From: a bacterium
GTDB taxonomy: Bacteria; Atribacterota; JS1; SB-45; 34-128
Direction: 5' to 3'
Length of the DNA stretch: 10,195 nucleotides
Assembly: GCA_018903015.1 (NCBI GenBank)
Contig: JAHIPR010000040.1
Coordinates: forward strand, 1-10,195
The translations under genes were made by a program, and so were the position numbers. Of this stretch, positions 1-7,948 are shown one piece after another; within the stretch, counting starts at the first letter, position 1, and every line of letters starts with the position of its first letter. A model generated the notes under the pieces. The model was not told the origin of the DNA and did not search any database. It saw only the letters and a program-made list of their open reading frames with translations.

Positions 1-1635
1 ATAACTATTAAATCAAAAGCAGTAAGATTATATTATCACTCCAAAGATGGGAAGGAATACATTTTAAATTTAATTGATACCCCGGGACATGTTGATTTTT
101 CATATGAAGTATCTCGTAGTCTTGCGGCATGTGAGGGTGCTTTGTTGGTTGTTGATGCATCTCAAGGTGTCCAAGCACAAACCATAGCAAATATTAATTT
201 AGCACTAAAAAGTAATTTGAAAATTATTCCGATAATTAATAAAATTGATCTTACTACAGCAAACCCAGATAGAGTTGCTAAGGAATTACAAAATATTTCA
301 GAAATAAAAGAAGAGGAAATAATTTTAGCAAGTGCCAAAGAAGGAATCGGAACTTCTGATATTTTAGAAGCAATTGTCAATAGAATTCCACCACCAAAAG
401 GGAGTTTGAATCTGCCCTTAAGAGCACTTATATTTGACTCGATCTACAATTCATACAAAGGAACAATTGTCTATGTTAAGGTAGTAGATGGTGTAATAAA
501 GCCAGGTATGTTTATTCAAACTATGTCTAATAACATAAAATATGAAGTTGCAGAAGTAGGAATTTTTCGTCCTAAAATGCAGACCATAAAAAAACTTACT
601 GCCGGGGAAGTGGGATATATAATAGCCGGATTTAAAAATATTAAAGATACTCACGTAGGTGATACTATTATCGATGCTTCTAACCCATCCCGAGAAAGCC
701 TTCCCGGATATAAAAAGGTTACACCTTTGGTTTTTTGCAGTATCTATCCGATTGATAATAAGGAATACGAGAATCTAAAGATTGCTCTGGAGAAGCTTAA
801 ACTGAACGATTCATCTCTTTTTAGTGAAGACGAAACATCAGAAGCCTTAGGTTTTGGCTTTAGGTGTGGGTTTTTAGGATTGCTGCATATGGAGATTATC
901 CAGGAAAGATTAGAACGGGAATATAACATGAATTTAATCGCCACTACCCCGAGTGTAATGTATCAAGTAACTAAAAAAAATGGGGAAATGTTAAAAATAA
1001 GTAACCCTGCCTCTTTCCCTTCAAGAAATGATATTGAAAAGATTGAAGAACCATATGTAAAAGTAAATATCATTACTCCCAGCAAGTGTATTGGCGCAAT
1101 TATGGATTTAGTTCAGGAAAGAAGGGGAATCTTTAAAAATATGGAATATATTGACGAAAATATTTTAAGATTAGATTATCATCTGCCCTTAAATGAAATT
1201 ATTTTAGATTTCTATGATAAATTAAAATCGATAAGCAGCGGGTATGCTTCGCTTGATTACGAAATTATAGGATATCAGTTCTCAGAATTGGTAAAAGTCG
1301 ATATATTGGTTAATCATCAATTAGTGGATGCCCTATCTTTTATCATATATAAAGATAAGGCGTATACACGGGCAAGAAAGTTAGTAGAAAAATTAAAAGA
1401 AATTATCCCTCGCCAAATGTATGAAGTTCCACTGCAAGCGACAATTGAAAGAAAAATTATTGCTCGAGAAACCATAAAAGCACTAAAAAAAGATGTATTA
1501 GCTAAATGTTATGGAGGAGACATTACCCGTAAAAGAAAGCTGTTGGAAAAACAAAAAGCCGGGAAAAAAAGAATGAAAAAAATTGGAAAGGTGGAAATTC
1601 CACAAGAAGCATTTTTGGGGATATTAAAAATTTAA
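1..1635 (+). CDS. lepA: Elongation factor 4 (LepA), 5'-truncated by window edge
   Basis: Ribosome-associated GTPase of the translation-factor family (LepA/EF4), which acts on 70S ribosomes during initiation or elongation. The frame is open from base 1, and 544 residues are visible against a usual length near 600, so about 55-60 N-terminal residues with the P-loop lie upstream. The visible part opens with [10 protein letters not shown], the end of the switch I/G2 region. It continues with the G3 motif DTPGHVDF at visible residues 26-33 and the G4 motif NKID at 80-83. Domains II and III follow, including the [14 protein letters not shown] stretch. The LepA-specific C-terminal domain is intact and ends with [20 protein letters not shown] and [11 protein letters not shown], which separates it from EF-G. 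The stop is 14 bases before hemW, suggesting co-transcription; lepA-hemW is a common pairing. No frameshift or unusual residue was noticed. Confidence 0.97.
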   Translation: MTIKSKAVRLYYHSKDGKEYILNLIDTPGHVDFSYEVSRSLAACEGALLVVDASQGVQAQTIANINLALKSNLKIIPIINKIDLTTANPDRVAKELQNISEIKEEEIILASAKEGIGTSDILEAIVNRIPPPKGSLNLPLRALIFDSIYNSYKGTIVYVKVVDGVIKPGMFIQTMSNNIKYEVAEVGIFRPKMQTIKKLTAGEVGYIIAGFKNIKDTHVGDTIIDASNPSRESLPGYKKVTPLVFCSIYPIDNKEYENLKIALEKLKLNDSSLFSEDETSEALGFGFRCGFLGLLHMEIIQERLEREYNMNLIATTPSVMYQVTKKNGEMLKISNPASFPSRNDIEKIEEPYVKVNIITPSKCIGAIMDLVQERRGIFKNMEYIDENILRLDYHLPLNEIILDFYDKLKSISSGYASLDYEIIGYQFSELVKVDILVNHQLVDALSFIIYKDKAYTRARKLVEKLKEIIPRQMYEVPLQATIERKIIARETIKALKKDVLAKCYGGDITRKRKLLEKQKAGKKRMKKIGKVEIPQEAFLGILKI

Positions 1636-1649
1636 TTAGGTGATAAATA

Positions 1650-2786
1650 ATGAAATTAGGATTGTATCTACATTTCCCTTTTTGTATATCAAAATGTCCT
1701 TATTGTGACTTTAATTCTTACCAATTGAAAGAAGATAATCAAATTTCTCCCTACATTTCCGCTTTATATCAGGAGATAACCGCTTATTCTCAAAAATTAA
1801 AAAAGAGAGATATAAAGACTATTTATTTGGGAGGCGGTACTCCCACTATTTTATCGGGAGTTCAGATTTATAATATATTAGAATTTTGTAAAGATAAATT
1901 TACTATTGATAAAAATGCAGAGATAACCATAGAAGCAAATCCGGGGACATTAGATGGTGAAAAAATAAAGTTACTCATTGAATCGGGAATAAACAGATTA
2001 AGTTTAGGAGCCCAGAGTTTCAATGATTTATTTTTAAAAAAATTAGGCAGAATACATAATACGCAAGATATTATCGATTCGTATTTTTTAGCTCGAGAAA
2101 TAGGATTTAGTAATATCAATATAGATATCATGTTTGCTTTGCCAGGTCAAACTACAGAAGATTTTCAAGCTACATTGAAAAAGGCTGTTTCCTTGAAGCC
2201 AGATCACTTATCCCTGTATAACCTGACCATAAAACCAGGGACAGAATATTATGAAAATTACAAAAGCAATACCTTAAAGCTTCCCTCGGAAGATGAAGAA
2301 TTTGATATGTATAACTGGGCAATAAATTTTCTCAAAGAAAATAATTTTGAGCACTACGAGATAGCGAATTTTGCAGGCCCTCATAAGAGATCGCTGCATA
2401 ACCAAATTTATTGGCAAAATCAACCATATTTAGGAATAGGAGCAGGAGCATATTCTTTTATAAGAGGTTATCGATATATGAATTTCAAAGATCCGGCAAA
2501 ATATATCAAAGAAGTAATGAACGATAAATTACCTATAGACCATGGAGAAAAATTATCCCTAAGAAATAGAATGATAGAAACCATCATTTTAGGTTTGAGA
2601 ACCAAAGATGGTGTAAGTTATAAAAAATACAAGACAAGATTTGGGATTAACCTTAATGATATTTTTTCTAAACAGATTGATAAATTAGTCAATTTAGGAC
2701 TGTTAAAAAAAGACGATTGTAAAACAGTATTAACCAAAAAGGGTATTTTTCTGGCTAATACTGTTTTTAGGGAATTTGTTGATTAA
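1650..2786 (+). CDS. hemW: Radical SAM haem chaperone HemW
   Basis: Radical SAM protein of 378 residues in the HemN/HemW family, full length. HemW proteins bind haem and an iron-sulfur cluster and are thought to deliver haem to respiratory proteins; many are mis-annotated as oxygen-independent coproporphyrinogen III oxidase. The cluster motif CX3CX2C is at C12, C16 and C19, followed by D20-F21. True HemN has an extra cysteine after the third one (CxC), and here that position is F21, which favours HemW. GGGTPT, which contacts SAM, is at 61-66. The HemW C-terminal motif HNQIYW is at 250-255, followed by LGIGAGAYSF. The ATG at 1650 is preceded by AGGTGA (1638-1643), 6 bases upstream, and the product begins MKLGLYLHFPFC, as expected for the family. 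It probably shares the lepA transcript. No convincing terminator separates it from the hrcA promoter. Whether this organism makes haem cannot be judged here. Confidence 0.93.
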   Translation: MKLGLYLHFPFCISKCPYCDFNSYQLKEDNQISPYISALYQEITAYSQKLKKRDIKTIYLGGGTPTILSGVQIYNILEFCKDKFTIDKNAEITIEANPGTLDGEKIKLLIESGINRLSLGAQSFNDLFLKKLGRIHNTQDIIDSYFLAREIGFSNINIDIMFALPGQTTEDFQATLKKAVSLKPDHLSLYNLTIKPGTEYYENYKSNTLKLPSEDEEFDMYNWAINFLKENNFEHYEIANFAGPHKRSLHNQIYWQNQPYLGIGAGAYSFIRGYRYMNFKDPAKYIKEVMNDKLPIDHGEKLSLRNRMIETIILGLRTKDGVSYKKYKTRFGINLNDIFSKQIDKLVNLGLLKKDDCKTVLTKKGIFLANTVFREFVD

Positions 2787-2800
2787 TTTTTCGAAACATC

Positions 2801-2829
2801 TTGACAAATAGATTCTATGGTGATATCTT
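2801..2829 (+). promoter_or_regulatory. Sigma-A type promoter of the hrcA heat-shock operon
   Basis: Perfect -35 TTGACA at 2801-2806, a 17-base spacer, and -10 TATCTT at 2824-2829. The TG at 2821-2822 gives an extended -10 (TGaTATCTT). The start of transcription is expected near 2836, just before the CIRCE operator. This fits the known class I heat-shock arrangement, in which a strong housekeeping promoter is held down by HrcA. Confidence 0.85.
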
Positions 2830-2840
2830 ATTTAAGGTAA

Positions 2841-2867
2841 TTAGCACTCTCCCTATGAGAGTGCTAA
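2841..2867 (+). promoter_or_regulatory. CIRCE operator (HrcA binding site)
   Basis: Perfect inverted repeat TTAGCACTC (2841-2849), 9-base spacer (2850-2858), GAGTGCTAA (2859-2867), an exact match to the CIRCE consensus bound by HrcA. It lies about 5 bases after the predicted transcription start and ends 1 base before the hrcA Shine-Dalgarno sequence (AGGGGTG, 2869-2875). It can therefore block transcription as DNA, and as RNA it could form a hairpin next to the ribosome site. It is the only CIRCE seen in the window and probably governs hrcA-grpE-dnaK-dnaJ and perhaps mtaB. Confidence 0.97.
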
Positions 2868-2879
2868 TAGGGGTGTATA

Positions 2880-3911
2880 ATGGAATTAAACGAAAGAATG
2901 AAAACTATATTAGCAGCCGTGGTGCATAGTTATTTTACTACCGCTGAACCGGTTAGTTCATCTATTATTGCTCAAAAATATCATTTAAACTTAAGTACCG
3001 CCACAATAAGGCATGAAATGTATCTATTAGAAAAAAATGATTACTTATGGCAGCCACATACCTCATCGGGGAGAATTCCAACCGATAAAGGCTATAGATT
3101 TTATGTAGATAATTTGATGGTAAAAAACTATTTACAGGAAAAAGAAAAGAGAGAGATTATCCAGATTTATAAAAAAAGCAAAGAGTTTGAAGAAGCGATG
3201 AAGATGACTTCTCAATTATTATCCAAGTTAACTGACAATATAGGGGTTGTATTAGCACCGGTTATTTATAATAATATAGTAAAGGAGATTCAGTTTGTAC
3301 CGGTAGGATATAATCGTATTTTGACAGTTATCGTTACCGATGCGGGATTAGTCTGCCAAAAAATAGTTAACGTTTCCGGAGAAATAAACAAAGATAGATT
3401 AAACTATCTATCTAATTTTATCAATAGTAAATTAGCAGAAAAAGATATAAATATAACAAATTTAAATAATATATTATTGGATGAATTAGAAAAAATTATA
3501 TCACTTCAGGAAAGATTTAATTATGTTTATAATTTTTTAGAAGAATGTTTTAATATTAGATATTCTGAAAATAAAGTTTATTTAGATGGTAGAATTAACC
3601 TAATGAAACATCCTGAGTTTAAAGAAACAGATAAACTAAATTATATCTTATCACTTATCGAAGAAGAAAATATATTAGCCGCCACAATAAGAGGATATTT
3701 AGGTTTTAGAAAGACGAAAATAATTATCGGCAAAGAAAGTAAACTAAAAGAAATGCAAAATTGTAGTCTGGTAACAAGTGAATATAGCATAAAAGGTAAG
3801 TCAGCTGGGGCAATAGGAATTTTAGGACCAACCAGAATGGATTATCCCAGAATGATTTCTATTACTGAATACATCTCGGATAAATTAAGTGAGATATTAT
3901 CCGAATTTTAA
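2880..3911 (+). CDS. hrcA: Heat-inducible transcription repressor HrcA
   Basis: Repressor of class I heat-shock genes, 343 residues, the usual family length. HrcA dimers bind CIRCE, and their activity depends on chaperonin GroEL, so titration of the chaperone by unfolded protein relieves repression. The N-terminal winged-helix region includes SSSIIAQKYHLNLSTATIRH, which looks like the helix-turn-helix with its conserved TIRxEM. It is followed by the family signature GRIPTDKGYRFYVD at 64-77. The central GAF-like domain and the C-terminal region (KGKSAGAIGILGPTRMDYPR) are present. The ATG at 2880 follows AGGGGTG, and the product begins MELNERMKTIL, as in homologues. It is first in the operon behind the perfect CIRCE at 2841-2867, so it is autoregulated, and grpE follows 36 bases after the stop. 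Confidence 0.97.
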   Translation: MELNERMKTILAAVVHSYFTTAEPVSSSIIAQKYHLNLSTATIRHEMYLLEKNDYLWQPHTSSGRIPTDKGYRFYVDNLMVKNYLQEKEKREIIQIYKKSKEFEEAMKMTSQLLSKLTDNIGVVLAPVIYNNIVKEIQFVPVGYNRILTVIVTDAGLVCQKIVNVSGEINKDRLNYLSNFINSKLAEKDINITNLNNILLDELEKIISLQERFNYVYNFLEECFNIRYSENKVYLDGRINLMKHPEFKETDKLNYILSLIEEENILAATIRGYLGFRKTKIIIGKESKLKEMQNCSLVTSEYSIKGKSAGAIGILGPTRMDYPRMISITEYISDKLSEILSEF

Positions 3912-3947
3912 GATTTTTTCATAATGCTTACTCTTGGAGGATTAATA

Positions 3948-4583
3948 ATGTGTAACAAAAAAGATGAAAAGGAATTGCAGGAAAAAGCAAAATTAACAGA
4001 AAGTAAAAAATATAAATCAATGAATAAAGAAGAAATAATTCGAAAAATAATAGAAAAAGAGGAAGCATTAAAAAATATAGAAGAGGAATTGTCAGAAACC
4101 AAGAAATTGGTTCAAGAAAAAGATAATTTATCCAAAGAATATCTGAAGCATTTGGAAAGATTACAAGCTGATTTTGATAATTACAAAAAACGGCAGGAAA
4201 AAAAACAGAAGGAATTTATTGAATTTGCTAACGAGGAGCTTATAAATAATTTATTATCTGTATTAGATAACTTAGAAAGAGCTTTAGATTCTACTGAAAA
4301 TGAAAAAGATACCAAGGCTATAAAAGAAGGTATTAATAATACCTTAAAAGAATTTCGTAATATTTTAAACAAAGAAGGGGTTAAACCTATGCAATCAATT
4401 GGTCATAGATTTGATCCTTATAAACATGAAGCGGTAATGAGAATAGACACAAATAAATATTCTGAAGATACGATTACAGAAGAATTCCGAAAAGGTTACT
4501 ATATAAAGTCAAAAGTATTAAGACCAGCAATGGTAAAAGTTGCGGTTTCAACTAAAGAGAAAAAAGATACCCACAAAAAATAA
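3948..4583 (+). CDS. grpE: GrpE, DnaK nucleotide exchange factor
   Basis: Cytoplasmic co-chaperone that dimerises and opens the DnaK nucleotide-binding domain to release ADP. The product is 211 residues when started at ATG 3948, which is 7 bases after GGAGG (3936-3940). An in-frame ATG at 3924 would add 8 residues but lies before that ribosome site, so it is rejected. The N-terminal third is a highly charged Lys/Glu-rich coiled coil (about 5-70), followed by the conserved LQADFDNYKKRQEKKQ (from residue 72) and a four-helix bundle segment with LLSVLDNLERAL. The C-terminal beta domain carries the GrpE signature GHRFDPYKHEAV (152-163) and ends with YYIKSKVLRPAMVKVA, which contacts DnaK. It sits between hrcA and dnaK in the usual order, 39 bases before dnaK. 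No oddities. Confidence 0.96.
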   Translation: MCNKKDEKELQEKAKLTESKKYKSMNKEEIIRKIIEKEEALKNIEEELSETKKLVQEKDNLSKEYLKHLERLQADFDNYKKRQEKKQKEFIEFANEELINNLLSVLDNLERALDSTENEKDTKAIKEGINNTLKEFRNILNKEGVKPMQSIGHRFDPYKHEAVMRIDTNKYSEDTITEEFRKGYYIKSKVLRPAMVKVAVSTKEKKDTHKK

Positions 4584-4622
4584 TTTAAATTAAAGGATAT
4601 TAAGAAAAGGAGAAATGATATT

Positions 4623-6590
4623 ATGGGAAAAATAATTGGAATCGATTTAGGAACAACTAATTCTGTTGTCGCAGTTATAGAAGGCGGAAAACCGGTTATC
4701 ATAGAAAACGCAGAAGGTGGTAGAACTACACCTTCTATAGTTGCATTTACAAAAAAAGGCGAAAGGTTGGTAGGTTTGTTAGCCAAGAGACAAGCAGTTA
4801 CCAATCCTGAAAATACAATATTTTCGGTTAAAAGACTTATTGGTAGAAGATACAATGACGAGCTAGTGAAAAAAGCAAAAAAAATCTTACCTTTTAAAAT
4901 AATTCCCGGGGAACACACTGACATTAAAATTGAAGCCAAGGGCAAAGCTTACAGTCCACAAGAAATTTCAGCTATGATATTACAAAAACTTAAAAAATCT
5001 GCTGAAGATCATATTGGTGAAAAAATAAGTGATGCAGTTATTACCGTACCAGCATACTTTAATGATAATCAGAGAGAAGCAACCAAGAGTGCCGGGAAAA
5101 TTGCCGGTTTAAATGTCGTAAGGATTATAAACGAACCTACAGCAGCAGCCTTTGCTTATAAATTTGATAAGATAGATAAGAAAGAATACGAAAAAGTTGC
5201 AGTTTTTGATCTTGGAGGCGGAACTTTTGATATATCTATTTTAGATATTGGTAAAGAAGGTGTTTATGAAGTAAAATCAACTAATGGTAATACTTTCTTG
5301 GGCGGAGATGATTTTGATCAAATAATAATAGATTGGTTAGTGGATAATTTTAAAAAAGAAAATGGCATAGATTTAAAAAATGATCAAATGGCCTTGCAAA
5401 GATTAAAGGAAGCAGCAGAAAAAGCAAAATGTGAATTATCTTCATCATTAGAAACTGAGATTAATTTACCTTTCATTACTGCTGATGCCAGCGGACCTAA
5501 ACATTTAAATGTTACACTAACTCGTGCAAAATTAGAACAGCTTACTGCTGACCTTATTGAGAGCACCGTTAAGCCCTGCTATATAGCACTTGAAGATGCT
5601 AAATTAAAAGCAGAAGATATAGATGAGGTAATTTTAGTTGGCGGGCAAACCAGGATGCCCAAAGTACAGGAAACTGTAAAGAGAATATTTGGTAAAGATG
5701 CAAATAAAGTAGTTAACCCAGATGAAGTGGTGGCAATGGGAGCCGCAATTCAAGCCGGACAATTAGGAGGAGAGCTTAAGGATAAGGAAATCTTGTTACT
5801 TGATGTTACACCCCTGTCTTTAGGTATAGAAACTTTAGGTGGGGTAGATACTAAATTAATTGAAAAAAATACCACTATACCTACTTCCAAGAGCCAGATA
5901 TTTTCAACTGCTGCTGATAATCAGTCAGCTGTTGATATAAATATATTACAGGGTGAAAGGTCTATGGCTAAAGATAATACCAGTTTAGGAAGATTTCAAT
6001 TGATTGGCATACCCCTGGCTCCAAGAGGGATTCCTCAAATCGAAGTAACTTTTGATATCGATACAAACGGCATTCTCAATGTTAAAGCAAAAGATTTAGG
6101 GACTCAAAAAGAACAAAAAATAACTATTACTGCATCAAGTGGGTTGAGTAAAGAAGAGATAGATAAAAAAGTAAAAGAAGCAGAACAGTATACTGAAGAG
6201 GACAAGAAATTAAAAGAAAAGATAGAGCTTCGAAATCAAGCAGATACTTTGATTTATACTGTGGAAAAGACACTAAAGGAATCAGGAGATAAAGTTAGCG
6301 AAGACGAAAAAAATAATATTACTGAAAATATCAAAGATCTAAAGAAAGCTTTAGAAGAAGATGATGTAGAAAAAATTAAATCGGATATCGAAAAATTAAC
6401 TACTTCCTCACATAAGCTTGCTGAGGAAATTTATAAAAAGGCATCAGCACAAACACAACAACAGGAAACAGCTAAAGAAGGTGAAAAGAATAGCCAATCT
6501 GAAACCGAAGAAAAGAAAGATAAAGAGAATGAAGAGAAGGTAGTTGATGCTGATTATGAAGTCGAGAAGGATGAAGACAAAAAAGATTAG
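4623..6590 (+). CDS. dnaK: Chaperone DnaK (Hsp70)
   Basis: ATP-dependent Hsp70 chaperone of 655 residues, full length, the centre of the DnaK-DnaJ-GrpE machine in the cytoplasm. ATPase motifs are [10 protein letters not shown] (5-14), EPTAAA (171-176), LGGGTFD (197-203) and GGQTRMP (340-346). The substrate domain follows with [17 protein letters not shown], and the helical lid leads to an acidic, low-complexity tail (Glu/Lys/Gln rich) ending [16 protein letters not shown]. Residues about 77-100 ([18 protein letters not shown] and onward) form the N-terminal insert present in diderm bacteria and absent from typical Gram-positive DnaK. The ATG at 4623 is 10 bases after AAGGAG (4607-4612). An upstream ATG at 4615 is out of frame. 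The TAG stop overlaps the first unit of the repeat array that fills the gap to dnaJ. Expected to be HrcA/CIRCE regulated from 2801. Confidence 0.98.
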   Translation: MGKIIGIDLGTTNSVVAVIEGGKPVIIENAEGGRTTPSIVAFTKKGERLVGLLAKRQAVTNPENTIFSVKRLIGRRYNDELVKKAKKILPFKIIPGEHTDIKIEAKGKAYSPQEISAMILQKLKKSAEDHIGEKISDAVITVPAYFNDNQREATKSAGKIAGLNVVRIINEPTAAAFAYKFDKIDKKEYEKVAVFDLGGGTFDISILDIGKEGVYEVKSTNGNTFLGGDDFDQIIIDWLVDNFKKENGIDLKNDQMALQRLKEAAEKAKCELSSSLETEINLPFITADASGPKHLNVTLTRAKLEQLTADLIESTVKPCYIALEDAKLKAEDIDEVILVGGQTRMPKVQETVKRIFGKDANKVVNPDEVVAMGAAIQAGQLGGELKDKEILLLDVTPLSLGIETLGGVDTKLIEKNTTIPTSKSQIFSTAADNQSAVDINILQGERSMAKDNTSLGRFQLIGIPLAPRGIPQIEVTFDIDTNGILNVKAKDLGTQKEQKITITASSGLSKEEIDKKVKEAEQYTEEDKKLKEKIELRNQADTLIYTVEKTLKESGDKVSEDEKNNITENIKDLKKALEEDDVEKIKSDIEKLTTSSHKLAEEIYKKASAQTQQQETAKEGEKNSQSETEEKKDKENEEKVVDADYEVEKDEDKKD

Positions 6591-6664
6591 CGTAGAGCAA
6601 AATTAGCGTATAGCGCGGGTAGCGTATAGTAAAACTAGCGTAGAGCGTACAGCGTGGAGCGTAT
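6589..6664 (+). repeat. AGCGTAT heptad array, forward arm, with 16-base higher-order period
   Basis: Units related to AGCGTAT start at 6589, 6596, 6605, 6612, 6621, 6628, 6637, 6644, 6651 and 6658. The first six are grouped as 7+7+2 bases, so the strongest units (6589, 6605, 6621, 6637) recur exactly every 16 bases. From 6637 the units run head to tail every 7 bases. Exact AGCGTAT copies are at 6605, 6621 and 6658, and others differ by one to four bases. The array begins inside the dnaK stop codon (TAG at 6588-6590). It codes for nothing in dnaK or dnaJ. Confidence 0.85.
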
Positions 6665-6743
6665 AGTTAGGAAAGAGAAAGACAGAAGTCTAATTCGTAT
6701 CTCGTTTATCAACTATACGCTAAACGCTATACGCTATACGCTA
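6636..6743 (+). repeat. Long imperfect inverted repeat (33-bp stem) between dnaK and dnaJ
   Basis: Bases 6636-6668 pair with 6711-6743: counting base by base, 29 of 33 positions are Watson-Crick pairs, with mismatches at 6643/6736, 6650/6729, 6656/6723 and 6657/6722. The 42-base purine-rich loop (6669-6710) contains a small AGAC-AGAA-GTCT hairpin at 6680-6691. In the operon mRNA this would form a stable stem right after the dnaK stop. It could slow decay of the dnaK message or reduce read-through to dnaJ. No U-run follows the stem, so it does not look like a standard intrinsic terminator. Its function is unknown. Confidence 0.85.
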
Positions 6744-6763
6744 TAATATATACGCAATACGAG
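6715..6763 (-). repeat. ATACGCT heptad array, reverse arm
   Basis: Seven consecutive 7-base units: ATACGCT, AAACGCT, ATACGCT, ATACGCT, ATAATAT, ATACGCA and ATACGAG. They are the reverse complement of the AGCGTAT units at 6589-6664 and keep perfect 7-base phase. The last unit runs into the dnaJ ribosome-binding region (GAGGAAAGAGG, 6761-6771). The fifth, divergent unit creates a TATAAT at 6742-6747. Confidence 0.85.
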
Positions 6764-6781
6764 GAAAGAGGTAAACATTAA

Positions 6782-7915
6782 TTGACAAAAAAAGACTACT
6801 ATGAAGTTTTAGGAATAAAAAAAGACGCTACTCCGGAAGAAATAAAAAAAACATACAGAAAGCTTGCCCTTAAATACCATCCTGATAGAAATTCATCTGA
6901 TGGTGATACTGAAAAGAAATTTAAAGAAATCAATGAAGCCTACCAAGTACTTAGCAACCCGGAAAAGAAGGCAAGGTATGATCAATTTGGTTCAGCCGAA
7001 GACATGGGAGGGTTTGATTTTCAGGGAAGAGGTTTTTCTGATTCCGGTAACTTCGGAGATTTTAGTGATATTTTTGATTCTTTTTTTGGAGCAAGAACTC
7101 GAGGAAGTGAAGGAAGAGTGCGTCCTCAAAGAGGAGCTAATTTAAGATATAATTTAGAAATAAGTTTCGAAGATGCTGCCTTTGGCAAGGAAACCAAAAT
7201 AGAAGTACCTACCTGGGAAAATTGTTCAAAATGTAAGGGAAGCGGAGCCAAACCCGGGACTTCTCCACAGACCTGCCCTGATTGCCACGGTACGGGTGAG
7301 ATTAAAAGCACTCAAAGTACAATGTTTGGCCAATTTGTTAATATAAATACCTGCCCTCGGTGCGCGGGTGAAGGTAAGATAATAAAGGATATATGTATTA
7401 ATTGTAAGGGTACTGGGAAAGTAAAGAAAAATAGAGTAGTAAAAGTAAAAATACCTGCTGGTGTTGATACCGGGCATAGGTTACGAATATCTGGAATGGG
7501 AGAACCGGGAGAAAGAGGTGGTCCTTCTGGCGATTTATACATCGTTTTACAGGTAAAACCTCATAAGATATTTAAACGTACAGGAATAGATATAAGTTGT
7601 ACCCATTCAATTAGTTTTGTAAAAGCCGCATTAGGTGGAACAACTACTGTCCCCACCTTGGAAGAAAAAGTAAAACTAAAAATACCCGCTGGCACCCAGC
7701 CAAATAGTATCTTTAGACTTAGAGGAACAGGAATATTTAAAATTGGAACTCAGCAGCGAGGAAATCAATATGTTAAAATCATATTGGAAATACCTAAAAA
7801 GATGAATGATCAGCAAAGGAATTTATTATTAGAATATGCAAAAATAAGTGGCGAAGATTTAGAGAAATTAGGAGAGAAAGGTATTTTTTCGAAAATAAAA
7901 GATGCTTTTGGGTAA
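6782..7915 (+). CDS. dnaJ: Chaperone DnaJ (Hsp40, class A)
   Basis: J-domain co-chaperone, 377 residues, that delivers unfolded clients to DnaK and stimulates its ATPase. The J domain (about 1-70) has HPD at 33-35. A Gly/Phe-rich linker runs about 70-125 ([19 protein letters not shown] and onward). The zinc-binding domain has four CxxCxGxG repeats with C148/C151, C165/C168, C191/C194 and C205/C208, followed by the C-terminal substrate and dimerisation domains. All class A parts are present. The start is TTG at 6782, giving [12 protein letters not shown], which aligns with the usual N-terminus. It has AAAGAGGT (6765-6772) about 10 bases upstream, and no ATG offers a better start. It is separated from dnaK by 191 bases that are almost wholly repeat array, unlike the tight spacing elsewhere in the operon. 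Probably HrcA-regulated by read-through from 2801; mtaB follows after 30 bases. Confidence 0.97.
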   Translation: MTKKDYYEVLGIKKDATPEEIKKTYRKLALKYHPDRNSSDGDTEKKFKEINEAYQVLSNPEKKARYDQFGSAEDMGGFDFQGRGFSDSGNFGDFSDIFDSFFGARTRGSEGRVRPQRGANLRYNLEISFEDAAFGKETKIEVPTWENCSKCKGSGAKPGTSPQTCPDCHGTGEIKSTQSTMFGQFVNINTCPRCAGEGKIIKDICINCKGTGKVKKNRVVKVKIPAGVDTGHRLRISGMGEPGERGGPSGDLYIVLQVKPHKIFKRTGIDISCTHSISFVKAALGGTTTVPTLEEKVKLKIPAGTQPNSIFRLRGTGIFKIGTQQRGNQYVKIILEIPKKMNDQQRNLLLEYAKISGEDLEKLGEKGIFSKIKDAFG

Positions 7916-7932
7916 AATAAATAACTAAAAAA

Positions 7933-7948
7933 AGGAGAAGCATTTATT
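7933..7948 (+). promoter_or_regulatory. Ribosome-binding site and ATT start codon of mtaB
   Basis: AGGAG at 7933-7937 (within AAAGGAGA) precedes two in-frame ATT codons at 7946 and 7949. The frame opens after a TAA at 7922-7924. Reading from 7925, the codons before the conserved protein are CTA AAA AAA GGA GAA GCA TTT ATT ATT AAA, with no ATG, GTG or TTG. ATT at 7946, 8 bases after AGGAG, is the best start; 7949 (11 bases) is also possible. Confidence 0.6.

Noticed and set aside
1650..2786. Oxygen-independent coproporphyrinogen III oxidase HemN
   Set aside because: The residue that is the extra cysteine in HemN is F21 here, and the HNxxYW region and length fit HemW.
3924..3947. Upstream grpE start at ATG 3924
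   Set aside because: The GGAGG at 3936-3940 lies inside this extension and is correctly spaced for ATG 3948, and the extra residues do not look conserved.
4499..4945. 148-residue open frame on the - strand across grpE/dnaK
   Set aside because: It lies antisense to conserved GrpE and DnaK codons, has no recognisable domain, and is explained by codon composition on the other strand.
6589..6763. CRISPR array
   Set aside because: Units are only 7 bases, with no unique 30-40 base spacers between regular repeats, the arms are inverted, and no cas genes are nearby.
6782..6787. TTGACA at the dnaJ start as a -35 element
   Set aside because: It is the TTG start plus the second codon, and no -10-like hexamer lies 16-18 bases downstream.
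6864..7145. 93-residue + strand frame inside dnaJ
   Set aside because: It is a different frame of the conserved DnaJ J domain and G/F region, and has no recognisable motif of its own.
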